Assembly (NCBI RefSeq): GCF_010548305.1
Contig: NZ_JAAGLV010000030.1
Span: 1-64,000 of the forward strand
Reading direction: 5' to 3'
Source: Streptomyces sp. SID13031
GTDB lineage: Bacteria > Actinomycetota > Actinomycetes > Propionibacteriales > Kribbellaceae
Length of the DNA stretch: 64,000 bases
Shown here piece after piece: positions 51,558 to 60,289 of this stretch (position 1 is the first letter of the stretch; every line of letters starts with the position of its first letter). A model generated the notes under the pieces. That model was not told the origin of the DNA and searched no databases. It was given only the letters and a program-made list of their open reading frames with translations. The translations under genes and the position numbers were made by a program.

Positions 51558-52583
51558 CTATCGTCGGACCGGGCCGGTCGACTCCCTGACGACCAACTGC
51601 GGCACGAGGGACACCTGCCGGCGCGGGGCCTCGGGGTCGGCGAGTCTCGCCCTGAGCAGCTCGACCGCGGTCCGCCCGACCTCAAGTTTTGCTGGGGAAA
51701 CCGCGGTCAGCGGTACTTCGGACAGGTCGGCGACCTCGTCGTCGTAGCTGATCACCGACAACTCCCCCGGTACTTCGATACCTCGGGCCAGCGCCGCATT
51801 GAGCAGCAGCGTCGCCTCGCGGTCGGCGAAGCAGAGGACCGCGGTCGCCTTCTGGCGCAGTACTTCGTCGAGGAACTCGTCGGCGCCCGCGGTCGTCCAG
51901 CGGTCGCGCGACTCCATCAGGACGGGTACGTCGCCGAGCCCGGCTCGAAGCTGCGGGGCGGTGTGCGGGCTGCTGCGTTCGAGGTACGCGATGCGCGTAT
52001 GACCCAAGCCGCGCAGGTGTTTGAGGGCGGCGCGCGCCCCTGCCGCATGATTGGTGCCGACGAACTCGTGCAGCGTCGCGGGATCCTCCAGGCCGCGCTC
52101 GACCAGCACGATCGGGAGCTCCAGGTCCTCCAATTCCGCGAGCCCTGACGGCCCGTCGGGTGCGAGGATGAGCCCGGCCACCCCCGCGCCGATCAGCCCG
52201 TCGACGGCCAGCCGCTCTTCGGCCGAGTCCCACTCCGTACTGCGCAACAACATCTGCGCACCCTGCTTGGCCAGCTCGCGCTCGATCCCGACGATGATCC
52301 GCGGGTAGTAATACGTCATCGACGGCACCGCGACGCCGATCAGCGGGCCGGTCTCGTTGTTGGCGATGTACATCCCGGAGCCCTGCCGCCGGTAGACCAG
52401 TCCGTCCTGGACCAGCAGATCGACCGCCCGGCGCACGGTGTTCAGGCTGACGCCCTGCTCGCCGGCCAACTGCTGCTCGGTCGGCAACTTCCCGCCCGGC
52501 CAGCGCAACTCGGCGATCCCCCGCCGCAACTCCGCGGCAAGATGCCGGGCCTTCTGCCCCCGGACCGCCTCCGACGCGCTCAT
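51558..52583 (-). CDS. GntR/LacI hybrid transcriptional regulator (AraR-like)
   Basis: This 341-residue regulator joins a GntR winged helix (about 10-75: PGGKLPTEQQLAGEQGVSLN, TVRRAVDLLVQDGLVYRRQG) to a LacI/periplasmic-binding-like sugar sensor (about 80-335: IGVAVPSMTYYYPRIIVGIE, VPGELSVISYDDEVADLSEV). It lies between and divergent from the PL8 gene, with an inverted repeat in the shared promoter. The likely inducer is an oligosaccharide released by the lyases (inference). Confidence 0.88.
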   Translation of the reverse strand: MSASEAVRGQKARHLAAELRRGIAELRWPGGKLPTEQQLAGEQGVSLNTVRRAVDLLVQDGLVYRRQGSGMYIANNETGPLIGVAVPSMTYYYPRIIVGIERELAKQGAQMLLRSTEWDSAEERLAVDGLIGAGVAGLILAPDGPSGLAELEDLELPIVLVERGLEDPATLHEFVGTNHAAGARAALKHLRGLGHTRIAYLERSSPHTAPQLRAGLGDVPVLMESRDRWTTAGADEFLDEVLRQKATAVLCFADREATLLLNAALARGIEVPGELSVISYDDEVADLSEVPLTAVSPAKLEVGRTAVELLRARLADPEAPRRQVSLVPQLVVRESTGPVRR

Positions 52584-52601
52584 GCAGGGACTCTACCTGG
52601 A

Positions 52602-52640
52602 AAGTCATTCGCATGAATCTCTTGAATTAGAGAATGACTT
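52602..52640. promoter_or_regulatory. operator-like inverted repeats between the regulator and PL8 genes
   Basis: AAGTCATTC (52602-52610) and GAATGACTT (52632-52640) are perfect 9-bp arms. ATTC-GCAT-GAAT (52607-52618) and CTCT-TGAATT-AGAG (about 52619-52632) are nested palindromes. The AT-rich cluster stands out and lies between the divergent starts of the GntR/LacI regulator (52583) and PL8 (52700), where it could bind the regulator. Confidence 0.55.
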
Positions 52641-52699
52641 GCCACAAACTCATCCGAACAGCCCCTCCTCAGTGATCCGCCTCTCTGAAGGAACCCGCC

Positions 52700-55042
52700 A
52701 TGCTGAAACGTCGCACCTTCCTGGCCGCCGGTACCGCTACCGTCGCGGCGATGCACCTCGGACTCCCGACCACTGCCGCAGCCGCACCTGCCGACTTCGC
52801 CGCGCTGCGGGCCAAGTGGGCCGCCGATCTGACCGGTGGCGAGTCCCTCGACCCCGCCGACCCCGACTACGCCGCCGCACTGACCCGGCTCGACAACGGC
52901 GTCAAAGCGTCCCTCGCCAAGCTCGACCGCTCGCCGACGCGCAACGCGGTCTTCACCGACTACCCGCTGGCACAGGACCCGTCGATTGCCAACACCTACG
53001 TGCGACTCGAGCAACTGGCGACGGCCTGGGCCACCCCCGGTTCGGCGTACCACTCGGACCCTGCCCTGCTCGCCGACCTGCAGGCCGCGCTGGAGTCGAT
53101 GGACCAGCTGATCTACAAGCCCGGCACTGTCGAGTTCGGCAACTGGTGGTCATGGGAGATCGGCGCGACCCGCCCGCTCGCCAACACGATGATCCTCCTG
53201 TACGCCGAACTGGCGCCGGCCGCGCGCGAACGGTACTGCGCAGCCATCGACCACTTCGTCTCGGACCCGTACTGGATGTTCCCGCCCGAGCGCGGCAAGG
53301 TGCTCTCCACCGGGGCGAACCGGGTCGATCTTTGCCAGGCGATCATCGTGCGGGCGCTCGTCACCGACGACGAGGCGAAGCTGACCCACGCGCGGGACGG
53401 TCTCAGCGACACCTGGCAGTACGTGACGACCGGCGACGGCTTCTACCGCGACGGCTCGTTCGTGCAGCACACCTGGGTCGCCTATACCGGAACCTACGGC
53501 CACGTCCTGCTCAGTGGCATCGGCAAACTCCTTGCCCTGTTGGCGAACTCGCCCTGGCAGGTGACCGACCCCAAGCGGCAGATCCTGTTCGACTCGGTCG
53601 CGAAGGCCTACCTGCCCGTCGTCCACGACGCCCGGATGATGGACTTCGTCCGCGGCCGCGCCGTCTCCCGCTTCAACGCCTCCGACCACAACGACGGTTA
53701 CACCGCGGCCGAGGCGATCCTGCGCCTCGCCCAGGGCGTCGACCCTTTACTGGCGGCACAGTGGCGGTCGGCGGTGGCCGGCTGGCTGCAGCGCGACACC
53801 TTCGGGAACATGTTGTCGGGGGCAACAATCCCGCGAGTGGCACTGGTGAAGTCGCTGCGCGGCGTGACGGCGGCTCCCGAGCGCGACGGCCACACGCTGC
53901 TCGCGAGCATGGATCGCTCGGTGCATCGCCGCTCCGGCTGGGCGTACTCGATCTCGATGGCCAGCAGCCGGATCGCGTACTACGAATCAGGCAACGGCGA
54001 GAACGAGCAGGGCTACCACAGCGGCTCCGGGATGACGTATCTCTACGACAGGGACAACGGCCAGTACGCCGATGCCTTCTGGCCGACAGTCGACCGTACC
54101 CGGCTTCCCGGCACGACAGTGGACAAGCTCCCCCTTCCACCGAAGGCAGGTGGCGAGTGGGGCGCCGCCCGCCCGACAGCGACCTGGGTCGGCGGCAGTA
54201 CCCTCGACGGCTACGCAGCGATCGGCCAAGACCTCCATGGCCCGGTGTCGCCCATGCGGGCTCGCAAGTCCTGGTTCTGCCTCGACCAGTACGTCGTAGC
54301 GCTGGGTGCCGGCATCACGGGCACCAGCGGCCACCCAGTGGAGACAGTGATCGAGAACCGCAACCTGCACAGCGACGGGGTCAATGCACTGACCGTGGAC
54401 GACGTACGTCGCGTCCCCGCGCTAGGCGACTCAGCAACGGTCGACAACGCCCGCTGGGCTCACCTGGACGGCGTCGGCGGCTACATCTTCCCCACTGGCT
54501 CGCGTCTGCAGCTCCGGCGCGAAGTACGGACCGGCTCCTGGCGTGACATCAACACCGGCGGCCCCACCACCCCGATCACTCGTCGCTACTTGACCATGTG
54601 GCAAGACCACGGCGTCAACCCCAGCGGATCGGCGTACAACTACGTGGTGGCACCCGGAGCCTCGCTGGCGCAGACCAAGCAGCTCGCCCGTTTCCCCAGC
54701 TACCTCGTACTACGGAACACCGCTGCGGCTCAGGCAGTGCTCAATGTGCCGCAAGGCCTGACCCTGGCCAACTTCTGGCAGCCCGACCGGATCGCGGAGC
54801 TCCAGGCGGAAACCCCGTGCTCGGTGATCGGCCGGCTCCGTGGGCGCGAGTTCGACCTGGCGATCTCCGACCCGACCCAGCTGGCAACCACTGTCCAGCT
54901 GACCGTCCTGCTGCCCGGCCTGCGGGTAGTGGACGCCGACCCAGGCATCACCACCGTCCGGACGCTCCTCAGCACCAAGATCACTGTCGACGTCACCGGC
55001 GCCGCCGGTGCTACGCGTCGGCTCACTCTGCGGTTCAGATAA
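52700..55042 (+). CDS. Tat-exported polysaccharide lyase family 8 (hyaluronate/chondroitin/xanthan lyase type)
   Basis: This 780-residue protein has a twin-arginine signal (MLKRRTFLAAGTATVAAMHL), an alpha/alpha-toroid with NWWSWEIGATRPL (148-160) and GANRVD, and a C-terminal beta-sandwich part (GNGENEQGYHSGSGMTYLY around 435). Asn207, His257 and Tyr266 have the same spacing (50 and 9 residues) as the catalytic Asn349, His399 and Tyr408 of pneumococcal hyaluronate lyase. It is a polysaccharide lyase acting outside the cell; hyaluronan, chondroitin or xanthan are all possible. Its 3' end overlaps the convergent YCII gene by 8 nt. Confidence 0.88.
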   Translation: MLKRRTFLAAGTATVAAMHLGLPTTAAAAPADFAALRAKWAADLTGGESLDPADPDYAAALTRLDNGVKASLAKLDRSPTRNAVFTDYPLAQDPSIANTYVRLEQLATAWATPGSAYHSDPALLADLQAALESMDQLIYKPGTVEFGNWWSWEIGATRPLANTMILLYAELAPAARERYCAAIDHFVSDPYWMFPPERGKVLSTGANRVDLCQAIIVRALVTDDEAKLTHARDGLSDTWQYVTTGDGFYRDGSFVQHTWVAYTGTYGHVLLSGIGKLLALLANSPWQVTDPKRQILFDSVAKAYLPVVHDARMMDFVRGRAVSRFNASDHNDGYTAAEAILRLAQGVDPLLAAQWRSAVAGWLQRDTFGNMLSGATIPRVALVKSLRGVTAAPERDGHTLLASMDRSVHRRSGWAYSISMASSRIAYYESGNGENEQGYHSGSGMTYLYDRDNGQYADAFWPTVDRTRLPGTTVDKLPLPPKAGGEWGAARPTATWVGGSTLDGYAAIGQDLHGPVSPMRARKSWFCLDQYVVALGAGITGTSGHPVETVIENRNLHSDGVNALTVDDVRRVPALGDSATVDNARWAHLDGVGGYIFPTGSRLQLRREVRTGSWRDINTGGPTTPITRRYLTMWQDHGVNPSGSAYNYVVAPGASLAQTKQLARFPSYLVLRNTAAAQAVLNVPQGLTLANFWQPDRIAELQAETPCSVIGRLRGREFDLAISDPTQLATTVQLTVLLPGLRVVDADPGITTVRTLLSTKITVDVTGAAGATRRLTLRFR

Positions 55043-55409
55043 CGCCGAGGGGACCCGCGCCACACATCACCGGGCGGATCTCCACCGCAAGGCCGTCGAT
55101 CCGTACGTCGGGGAGCAGGCCGGCCAGTTCGAGGGCGCGCTCCAAGTCGTCCACGTCGACGAGGTAGTAGCCACCCATGTACTGATCGACCGCCCGGGTC
55201 GGCCCGGTCGACACCACGGGCCGACCGCCCCGGCTGCGGACCACCGTGCTCCTCGAAGGATCGGCGAGCGCCTGCGTACTGATCAGCTCCCCCGCCTCGG
55301 ACGCGATCCGCTGGAACTCCCGGTGCCCGGCACTCACTGCCTCGCGCTGCTCGGTCGTCAACTGTTCCAGCGCCCCGTCATCGACCAGCAGAATCAACAT
55401 GTACTTCAT
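55035..55409 (-). CDS. YCII-related domain protein
   Basis: This 124-residue YCII/DGPF-type protein starts at ATG 55409 after GGAGGAGG. It begins MKYMLILLVDDGALEQLTTE and has ELISTQALADPSRSTVVRSR, GPTRAVDQYMGGYYLVDVDD and LERALELAG, as in the sigma-factor-associated YCII group. The biochemical role is unclear. It is convergent with PL8 and overlaps it by 8 nt. Confidence 0.82.
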   Translation of the reverse strand: MKYMLILLVDDGALEQLTTEQREAVSAGHREFQRIASEAGELISTQALADPSRSTVVRSRGGRPVVSTGPTRAVDQYMGGYYLVDVDDLERALELAGLLPDVRIDGLAVEIRPVMCGAGPLGVI

Positions 55410-55503
55410 CGCCCTCCTCCGCCCTGGCCGCTCATCGCGACCCTCACCACAGGTACGCGGCAGACCTGCCCTTCTTGACATCGTGTGGCGCGATACTGGG
55501 TGG

Positions 55504-56043
55504 ATGATCACCACCGAACGACTGGAGATCCGCCGCTTCCGGCCCGAGGACGCCGAAGCCTTCGCCGCCTACCGGTCGATACCGGAGGTCGCTCGCTACC
55601 AGTCCTGGGACGTGCCGGTCACCCTGGACTCGGCCCGGACGTCGGTGGCCCGCTTCGCGGCCGGGGATCCGTTGCAGGCGGGCTGGTTCCAGTACGCGAT
55701 CGCCCTCGACGGTCTGCTCATCGGCGATGTCGCGCTGAACACCTTCGACAACCTGATGCAGGCAGACCTGGGCTTCACCCTGGCACCGGCGTACCAGGGC
55801 AAGGGCTACGCCACCGAAGCGGTCGGCGCGCTGCTCGAACACGTCTTCACCGAACGCGACCTGCACCGCGTCTCGGCCGAATGCGATGCGCGCAATACGT
55901 CGTCAGCTCAGTTGCTGGAGCGGCTCGGCTTTCAGCAGGAGGGGTTCCGGCCGTTGAACACCTGGTTCAAGAACGAGTGGACCGACGATCTCCTGTTCGG
56001 CCTGCTGCAGAGCAACTGGCGGTCAGCTCGTACCGCGAGCTGA
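55504..56043 (+). CDS. GNAT acetyltransferase, RimJ/RimL-like
   Basis: This 179-residue protein has MITTERLEIRRFRPEDAEAF, the acetyl-CoA site YQGKGYATEAVGALL and the CDARNTSSAQLLERLGFQQE signature of RimJ/RimL-type acetyltransferases. The target is unknown. It overlaps the convergent methyltransferase by 21 nt at its 3' end. Confidence 0.82.
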   Translation: MITTERLEIRRFRPEDAEAFAAYRSIPEVARYQSWDVPVTLDSARTSVARFAAGDPLQAGWFQYAIALDGLLIGDVALNTFDNLMQADLGFTLAPAYQGKGYATEAVGALLEHVFTERDLHRVSAECDARNTSSAQLLERLGFQQEGFRPLNTWFKNEWTDDLLFGLLQSNWRSARTAS

Positions 56044-56814
56044 CCAGGCACGAGCGGTCAACTCGATCGAGCCGTCGGCCTTGGTCGGCAACCGCGACTT
56101 GACCAGCGCCCTGAGCTGCTCCTGAGCATCAGCGTCGAGACTGCGCAGGTAAGCAGGCGCAACCCCTTGCCCACCGAGGAACGGCGTCCAGTACGCGTCG
56201 AATGACTCGAACACGGTCGGTACGACGATCGCGCCGGTCTCGATGTCGCTGAAGCCCGCCTGGGCGAAGAGCCCTTCGAGCCCGGCGGGATTGCAGAACG
56301 GGAACGTCTTGCCCTCGTCGAGCTCCCGGTCCTGCGGCCGAACGTCTGCGGCCGCATCCCAGAAGTACTTCATCAACTGCATGCCCTCGGCGTAGTCCCA
56401 GACGTAGACGGCGACGGTCGTGCCGATCTCCCGCATCGAACGCAGCGCCTCGATCCGCTCCGGAACGAAGTTGAGCACCAGCCCGGACACCACCACGTCG
56501 AACTCCCCGCCGAACGTCTCCCGGAACGTTTCGCCGCCCAACTCGGCCGCCGACAGCACCCCGAACCGCACGCGCTCGTCCGTCACCGCGCCCCGAGCGA
56601 ACCCGACGAACCCCTCCGACGGGTCCACCGCCACCACTTGCCTCGGCGCGGCGCTCGCCAGTACCGCGCTGGTCAACGCGCCCGTCCCGCACCCCACATC
56701 AAGCCAGCTCAACCCCCGCGACTGTTCCAGCCACCCAACGAACTCCGCAGCGACGAGCCGGCTCCATCGCCCGACGTACGACTCGTAGATCTCCCCCTGC
56801 GACCACTCACTCAT
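56023..56814 (-). CDS. class I SAM-dependent methyltransferase
   Basis: This 263-residue Rossmann-type methyltransferase has the SAM-binding WLDVGCGTGALTSAV, VVAVDPSEGFVGFA and LVLNFVPERIEALRSMREI. The family is generic (UbiE-like). ATG 56814 is chosen because its upstream sequence is GGAG and the longer frame to 56847 adds an unlikely head. The substrate is unknown. Confidence 0.78.
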   Translation of the reverse strand: MSEWSQGEIYESYVGRWSRLVAAEFVGWLEQSRGLSWLDVGCGTGALTSAVLASAAPRQVVAVDPSEGFVGFARGAVTDERVRFGVLSAAELGGETFRETFGGEFDVVVSGLVLNFVPERIEALRSMREIGTTVAVYVWDYAEGMQLMKYFWDAAADVRPQDRELDEGKTFPFCNPAGLEGLFAQAGFSDIETGAIVVPTVFESFDAYWTPFLGGQGVAPAYLRSLDADAQEQLRALVKSRLPTKADGSIELTARAWSARGTS

Positions 56815-56843
56815 CTCCGCACCATAGGCGTTTCTTCGCGCAC

Positions 56844-57773
56844 TCACACGACCCGGCTCGGCAGGGTTACCCCGGTGAGGCGCTCGGCCTCGAGCCAGAG
56901 TCGTGCGTTCGTCTGCTCGTCGAGGGATCGTCGGGGAGCCTTGGCCTGCTTGGTCGGGCCGACCAGGCCGAATGCCTTGCTCGGGCCGTAATAGGCGCCG
57001 GCCACCGCCTCAGGGCTAGTCGCCGCGAACAGCAACGGCTCCGCGCCCTGCTCGACGCCCTGCGACGGCAGCGGGTTGTGGCGCTCGAAGAACCGGACCA
57101 TGCGAGGCGTCTTGTCCAGTCCGAGGCTCGGCCCGGTGGATTGGAGGTTGGTCCGGGTGAACCCCGGGTGGGCGGCAGTGCTCATCAGGTTCCAGCCGCG
57201 CTCGTGGGCGATCGCGGCGAGCTGGTGCGAGAACATCAGGTCGGCGAGCTTCGACTGCGCGTACGACGAAATGGGCCGGTAGCCCTTCTCCCAATGGAGA
57301 TCGTCGAACTTGATCCGGCCGAAGTTCGCCGTGCCGCTGCTCATCGTGGCCACTCGCGGCGCGGGCGCGGCCAGCAGCAACGGGAGCAACCGCAGCGTCA
57401 GCGCGAACGGGCCGAGGAAGTTGCTGCCGAACTGCAGCTCGAAACCGTCCGCGGTGGTCATCCGGGCCGGTGGCGCCATCACGCCGGCGTTGTTGACCAG
57501 CAGGTCGATCGCCCGACCGCCTGAATTCAGGCCGTCGGCGAACTCCCGGACCGAGCCGAGGTCGGCGAGATCGATCCGGCGGATCTCCAGCTGCGCCTCG
57601 GGGTACTGCGCCAGGATCTCCGCGCGAGCCTGCTCGCCCTTCGACGGAGTCCGAACGGCCATCACCACCCGGGCGCCGGCCGCGGCCAGCCGCCGGACAG
57701 TCTCCTTGCCGGTACCACTGTTCGCACCGGTCACCACTGCGTACTTGCCGGTCTGGTCCGGGACGTCGTACAT
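56844..57773 (-). CDS. short-chain dehydrogenase/reductase, WW-oxidoreductase-like
   Basis: This 309-residue SDR has TGANSGTG at the NAD(P) site, NNAGVMAPP, catalytic Ser in TMSSGTANF and YAQSK. The C-terminal extension and the PLLFAATSPEAVAGAYYGP block place it with retinol/WWOX-type oxidoreductases. It diverges from the TetR gene, and their shared promoter carries three operator-like repeats. Likely substrates are small carbonyl compounds (inference). Confidence 0.85.
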   Translation of the reverse strand: MYDVPDQTGKYAVVTGANSGTGKETVRRLAAAGARVVMAVRTPSKGEQARAEILAQYPEAQLEIRRIDLADLGSVREFADGLNSGGRAIDLLVNNAGVMAPPARMTTADGFELQFGSNFLGPFALTLRLLPLLLAAPAPRVATMSSGTANFGRIKFDDLHWEKGYRPISSYAQSKLADLMFSHQLAAIAHERGWNLMSTAAHPGFTRTNLQSTGPSLGLDKTPRMVRFFERHNPLPSQGVEQGAEPLLFAATSPEAVAGAYYGPSKAFGLVGPTKQAKAPRRSLDEQTNARLWLEAERLTGVTLPSRVV

Positions 57774-57793
57774 GAGCTGCTCCTCCGATAAAA

Positions 57794-57858
57794 GACTGTC
57801 GGTCTGTTACGAAGAAGCTATCAGACCGGCGGTCTGATGACAACAGACCAGCGGTCTG
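57794..57858. promoter_or_regulatory. three TetR operator-like repeats
   Basis: TCAGACC-GGC-GGTCTGA (57821-57837) and CAGACC-AGC-GGTCTG (57844-57858) are near-identical perfect palindromes. A weaker third copy, AGACTGTCGGTCTG, lies at 57794-57807. They fill the 97-nt gap between the divergent SDR and TetR genes and are very probably the TetR operators controlling both. Confidence 0.8.
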
Positions 57859-57870
57859 TAGACTGTGAAT

Positions 57871-58539
57871 ATGACGAGCTTCCAGCGCGCCCGCAGCGAG
57901 GAGCAGCGCGCCGAGCGCCGCCGGGCGATCCTCAGCACCGCGGCCACGATGCTGGCCGAGCTGCCGGTCGCCCAGCTCAGCCTGAACGAGCTGAGCCGCC
58001 GCGTCGGCCTGGCCAAGTCGAACGTCCTGAACTACTTCGACTCCCGCGAGGCCGTCCTGCTGGAACTGCTCGACGTGGAGACGCGGGACTGGATCGACCA
58101 GCTCGACCAGGAACTCACCGCGACCGTCGACCCGTCCGCACCGGTCGGCGATCGCGCCGGTCAGCTGGCCGACGCGATCGTCGCGACGCTGGAGTCACGG
58201 CCGATGCTGTGCGCACTGACCAGCGCGCAGGCCGCAGTACTGGAGCACAACATCTCGGTCGAGATCGCGACCGAGTTCAAGCGCAGCTCGATCGCGAACT
58301 ACGGCCTCCTGATCCAGCACGTCAACGCCCGGGTCCCCGAGCTGGGCGAGGACGGCGCCGCCCGGTTCATCGCGGCGGCCGTGATGCTCACCGGCGTCCT
58401 CTGGACCCACTCCCACCCGTCGGCCGCGATCCTCGCGGCCTACGAGGCGGACCCCGCGATCGCCAACTTCCGGATCACGTTCGGGCCCGCCCTGCGCGAG
58501 ATCCTGCAAACCGTCCTGACCGGCGTCCTCCCCCGCTGA
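57871..58539 (+). CDS. TetR family transcriptional regulator
   Basis: This 222-residue TetR protein has an N-terminal HTH (ILSTAATMLAELPVAQLSLN, RRVGLAKSNVLNYFDSREAV) and a C-terminal ligand and dimer domain. It diverges from the SDR gene over repeated CAGACC...GGTCTG palindromes, so it probably represses itself and the SDR. ATG 57871 is preferred; GTG 57865 is two codons upstream. Confidence 0.88.
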   Translation: MTSFQRARSEEQRAERRRAILSTAATMLAELPVAQLSLNELSRRVGLAKSNVLNYFDSREAVLLELLDVETRDWIDQLDQELTATVDPSAPVGDRAGQLADAIVATLESRPMLCALTSAQAAVLEHNISVEIATEFKRSSIANYGLLIQHVNARVPELGEDGAARFIAAAVMLTGVLWTHSHPSAAILAAYEADPAIANFRITFGPALREILQTVLTGVLPR

Positions 58540-58593
58540 CCGCTCGTGGGACGCGTCTTCGCGCCGTGAGCTCCCGGGCGGGCCGCTGGTCGA

Positions 58594-59445
58594 TCAGGGC
58601 AGGTAGTAGTTCGGGTTCGGGAGCTTGAAGGTGCGGTCGGCGTAGCCGCCCTTGAGGTCGCTGAACTGGTCGCCGAAGTTGGCGACGATGTCGTAGCCGA
58701 GGGACTCGATGTGGGCCCGGGTGGCGGACTTGTAGTGGATCGTCGTGCAGGCGCCGTTCGGGTCGCTCGCGCAGGCCGTCTTCAGGTACGCCGGGTAGTC
58801 GGCGAGCGCCGGCTTGGTGAACAGCCCGTCCTCGCCGTTGGGCAAGCCGGTCGGCTTCGGGTAGCCCGCGTCGACGCCCACGCCGTCAGCGGTCAGGTTG
58901 CCCAGGGTCGCCTGCTCCTGGGCCGCGCCACGACCGGTCAGGAAGAAGATCGCGTACCCCTCACGCTCGGCCGACTTGACCAGGTCGACCATGCCCGGGA
59001 CCGCCGGGAACCGCTGCTCGGTCACGAAGGTGCCGTTGGTACCGGGGTTGAACGCCCAGTTGCTGGCGATCTCGTAGTTCCAGGTGGCCAGCGAGGTGTC
59101 GTCGACGTCGAGCAGGATCGCCCTGGTACCGCGGGTGTGGTGGCGGCCCGCGATGAAGCGCTTGCCGTCCGCGGCGACCGAGCTGGCCTCCTTGGCGTAG
59201 TTGCTGTCCGCCGCGAAGTTGCCGCTGCCCAGCGGATCGCCGTAGTAGTTGCGGAGCTGCTGGCGCAGGACGTCGATGTTGGTGACCTGCTTCTCGGACC
59301 GGGGCGTCGACGTCTGGATCGCCGGCTGCTGGGACGCCACCCCCGCGGAGTACGCGGCGCCGCCGGCCACGGAGGCGACGGTCAGGGTGGCGATCCCGGT
59401 GAGGATCAGCCGGCGCGACGGACGGCGCCAGGAACGGTTGAACAT
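58594..59445 (-). CDS. secreted HAD-superfamily acid phosphatase
   Basis: This 283-residue protein has a basic export signal (RRPSRRLILTGIATLTVASV) and a HAD acid-phosphatase domain (PF03767 type): motif I LDVDDTSL with the nucleophile Asp113 and Asp115, motif II TGRG, motif III KSATR and motif IV NFGDQFSDL. It probably releases phosphate outside the cell. ATG 59445 is chosen, preceded by GGGAGA; two further Mets lie upstream. Confidence 0.86.
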   Translation of the reverse strand: MFNRSWRRPSRRLILTGIATLTVASVAGGAAYSAGVASQQPAIQTSTPRSEKQVTNIDVLRQQLRNYYGDPLGSGNFAADSNYAKEASSVAADGKRFIAGRHHTRGTRAILLDVDDTSLATWNYEIASNWAFNPGTNGTFVTEQRFPAVPGMVDLVKSAEREGYAIFFLTGRGAAQEQATLGNLTADGVGVDAGYPKPTGLPNGEDGLFTKPALADYPAYLKTACASDPNGACTTIHYKSATRAHIESLGYDIVANFGDQFSDLKGGYADRTFKLPNPNYYLP

Positions 59446-59552
59446 GCTCTCTCCCATGAACGGGGCCAAAATGCTTGCAAAAGCAAACTAACCCCGGCTC
59501 CACCTGTCGCCACCCAGGTGGTGCCAACTTCAGGGGAAACCTGCGGCTCCGG

Positions 59553-59825
59553 TCAGTGGTAGAAGTACGGGTCGAGCACCCGGACCTCGGTGATCTTGGT
59601 GACCGGCAGGCCGTTGGTCTCGGCCGCCGCCCGGATCGCCTCCGGGGACGGGCCGTCGTACACGCAGTACGTCGTGCCGTGGTCGGGCGACACGTAGGAG
59701 TGCACCCAGGTGACGTCGTGCTGCGCGTTGCCGTCGACGACGTTGAGACACGCTTTGGCGCCTCGGTCGTCGATCGGGATGGACAGACCCTCGGGGAAGT
59801 TGCGCTCCACCAGGTAGCGAGTCAT
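59553..59825 (-). CDS. DUF4242 (SCO4226-like, nickel-binding) protein, second copy
   Basis: This 90-residue protein starts at ATG 59825 (TRYLVERNFPEGLSIPIDDR), with VDGNAQHDVTWVHSYVSPDH and TYCVYDGPSPEAIRAAAETN. It belongs to the same family as the protein at 37672-37923. Its neighbour upstream is the ArsR repressor in the same direction, 91 nt away, so it may be co-regulated with the metal- or stress-sensing system; this is an inference. Confidence 0.78.
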   Translation of the reverse strand: MTRYLVERNFPEGLSIPIDDRGAKACLNVVDGNAQHDVTWVHSYVSPDHGTTYCVYDGPSPEAIRAAAETNGLPVTKITEVRVLDPYFYH

Positions 59826-59916
59826 CAGCAGTGCCTTTCGCGAGTCCGGAGGCGCCTTTCGCCTCCCATCACGAACTCTGCCGATCAGCGGCCGCCGGGC
59901 CATCGGGAGCAGCTCC

Positions 59917-60228
59917 CTATGTTCGGGCCGCCAGCTCCCCATCTTGGGCGACCGCCACCAGGGCCTTGACCAGGTTGCCGACCTCGGGCGACGCCAGCTC
60001 ATAGCGGACCGTGCGACCGCTGCGCTGACTGGCGACGAGCCCGACGGACCTCAGGACGGCCAGGTGGTTCGACACGTTCGGCTGGGTGCTGCCGGTGTGG
60101 CTGACCAGCTCAGTCACCGTCGCCTCACCGTCGGCCAGCGCCGTCAGCAGGGAGAGCCGGTTCTCGCAACTCAGCGCCCGGCCGACCTCGAGCATCAGCG
60201 GCAAGGAAACACCTTGACCTCGTATCAT
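59917..60228 (-). CDS. ArsR-type transcriptional repressor
   Basis: This 103-residue ArsR/SmtB winged helix has LSCENRLSLLTALADGEATV, TELVSHTGSTQPNVSNHLAV and VGLVASQRSGRTVRYELASP. I see no paired Cys metal site in the usual alpha3 position, so the inducer may not be a metal. ATG 60228 follows GAGGG. The start codon lies inside a perfect inverted repeat, and the divergent MFS gene begins 62 nt away, so it likely represses that transporter and itself. Confidence 0.84.
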   Translation of the reverse strand: MIRGQGVSLPLMLEVGRALSCENRLSLLTALADGEATVTELVSHTGSTQPNVSNHLAVLRSVGLVASQRSGRTVRYELASPEVGNLVKALVAVAQDGELAART

Positions 60229-60240
60229 CCCTCGATGATA
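60223..60240. promoter_or_regulatory. ArsR operator overlapping the arsR start codon
   Basis: TATCATC (60223-60229), four bases and GATGATA (60234-60240) form a perfect palindrome covering the repressor start codon (60226-60228). It is a typical ArsR-family operator, controlling both divergent genes. Confidence 0.75.
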
Positions 60241-60289
60241 TCTTATCGACTCATCACCAGTCGCTGATATATCCCTGGGAGTCGAAACG

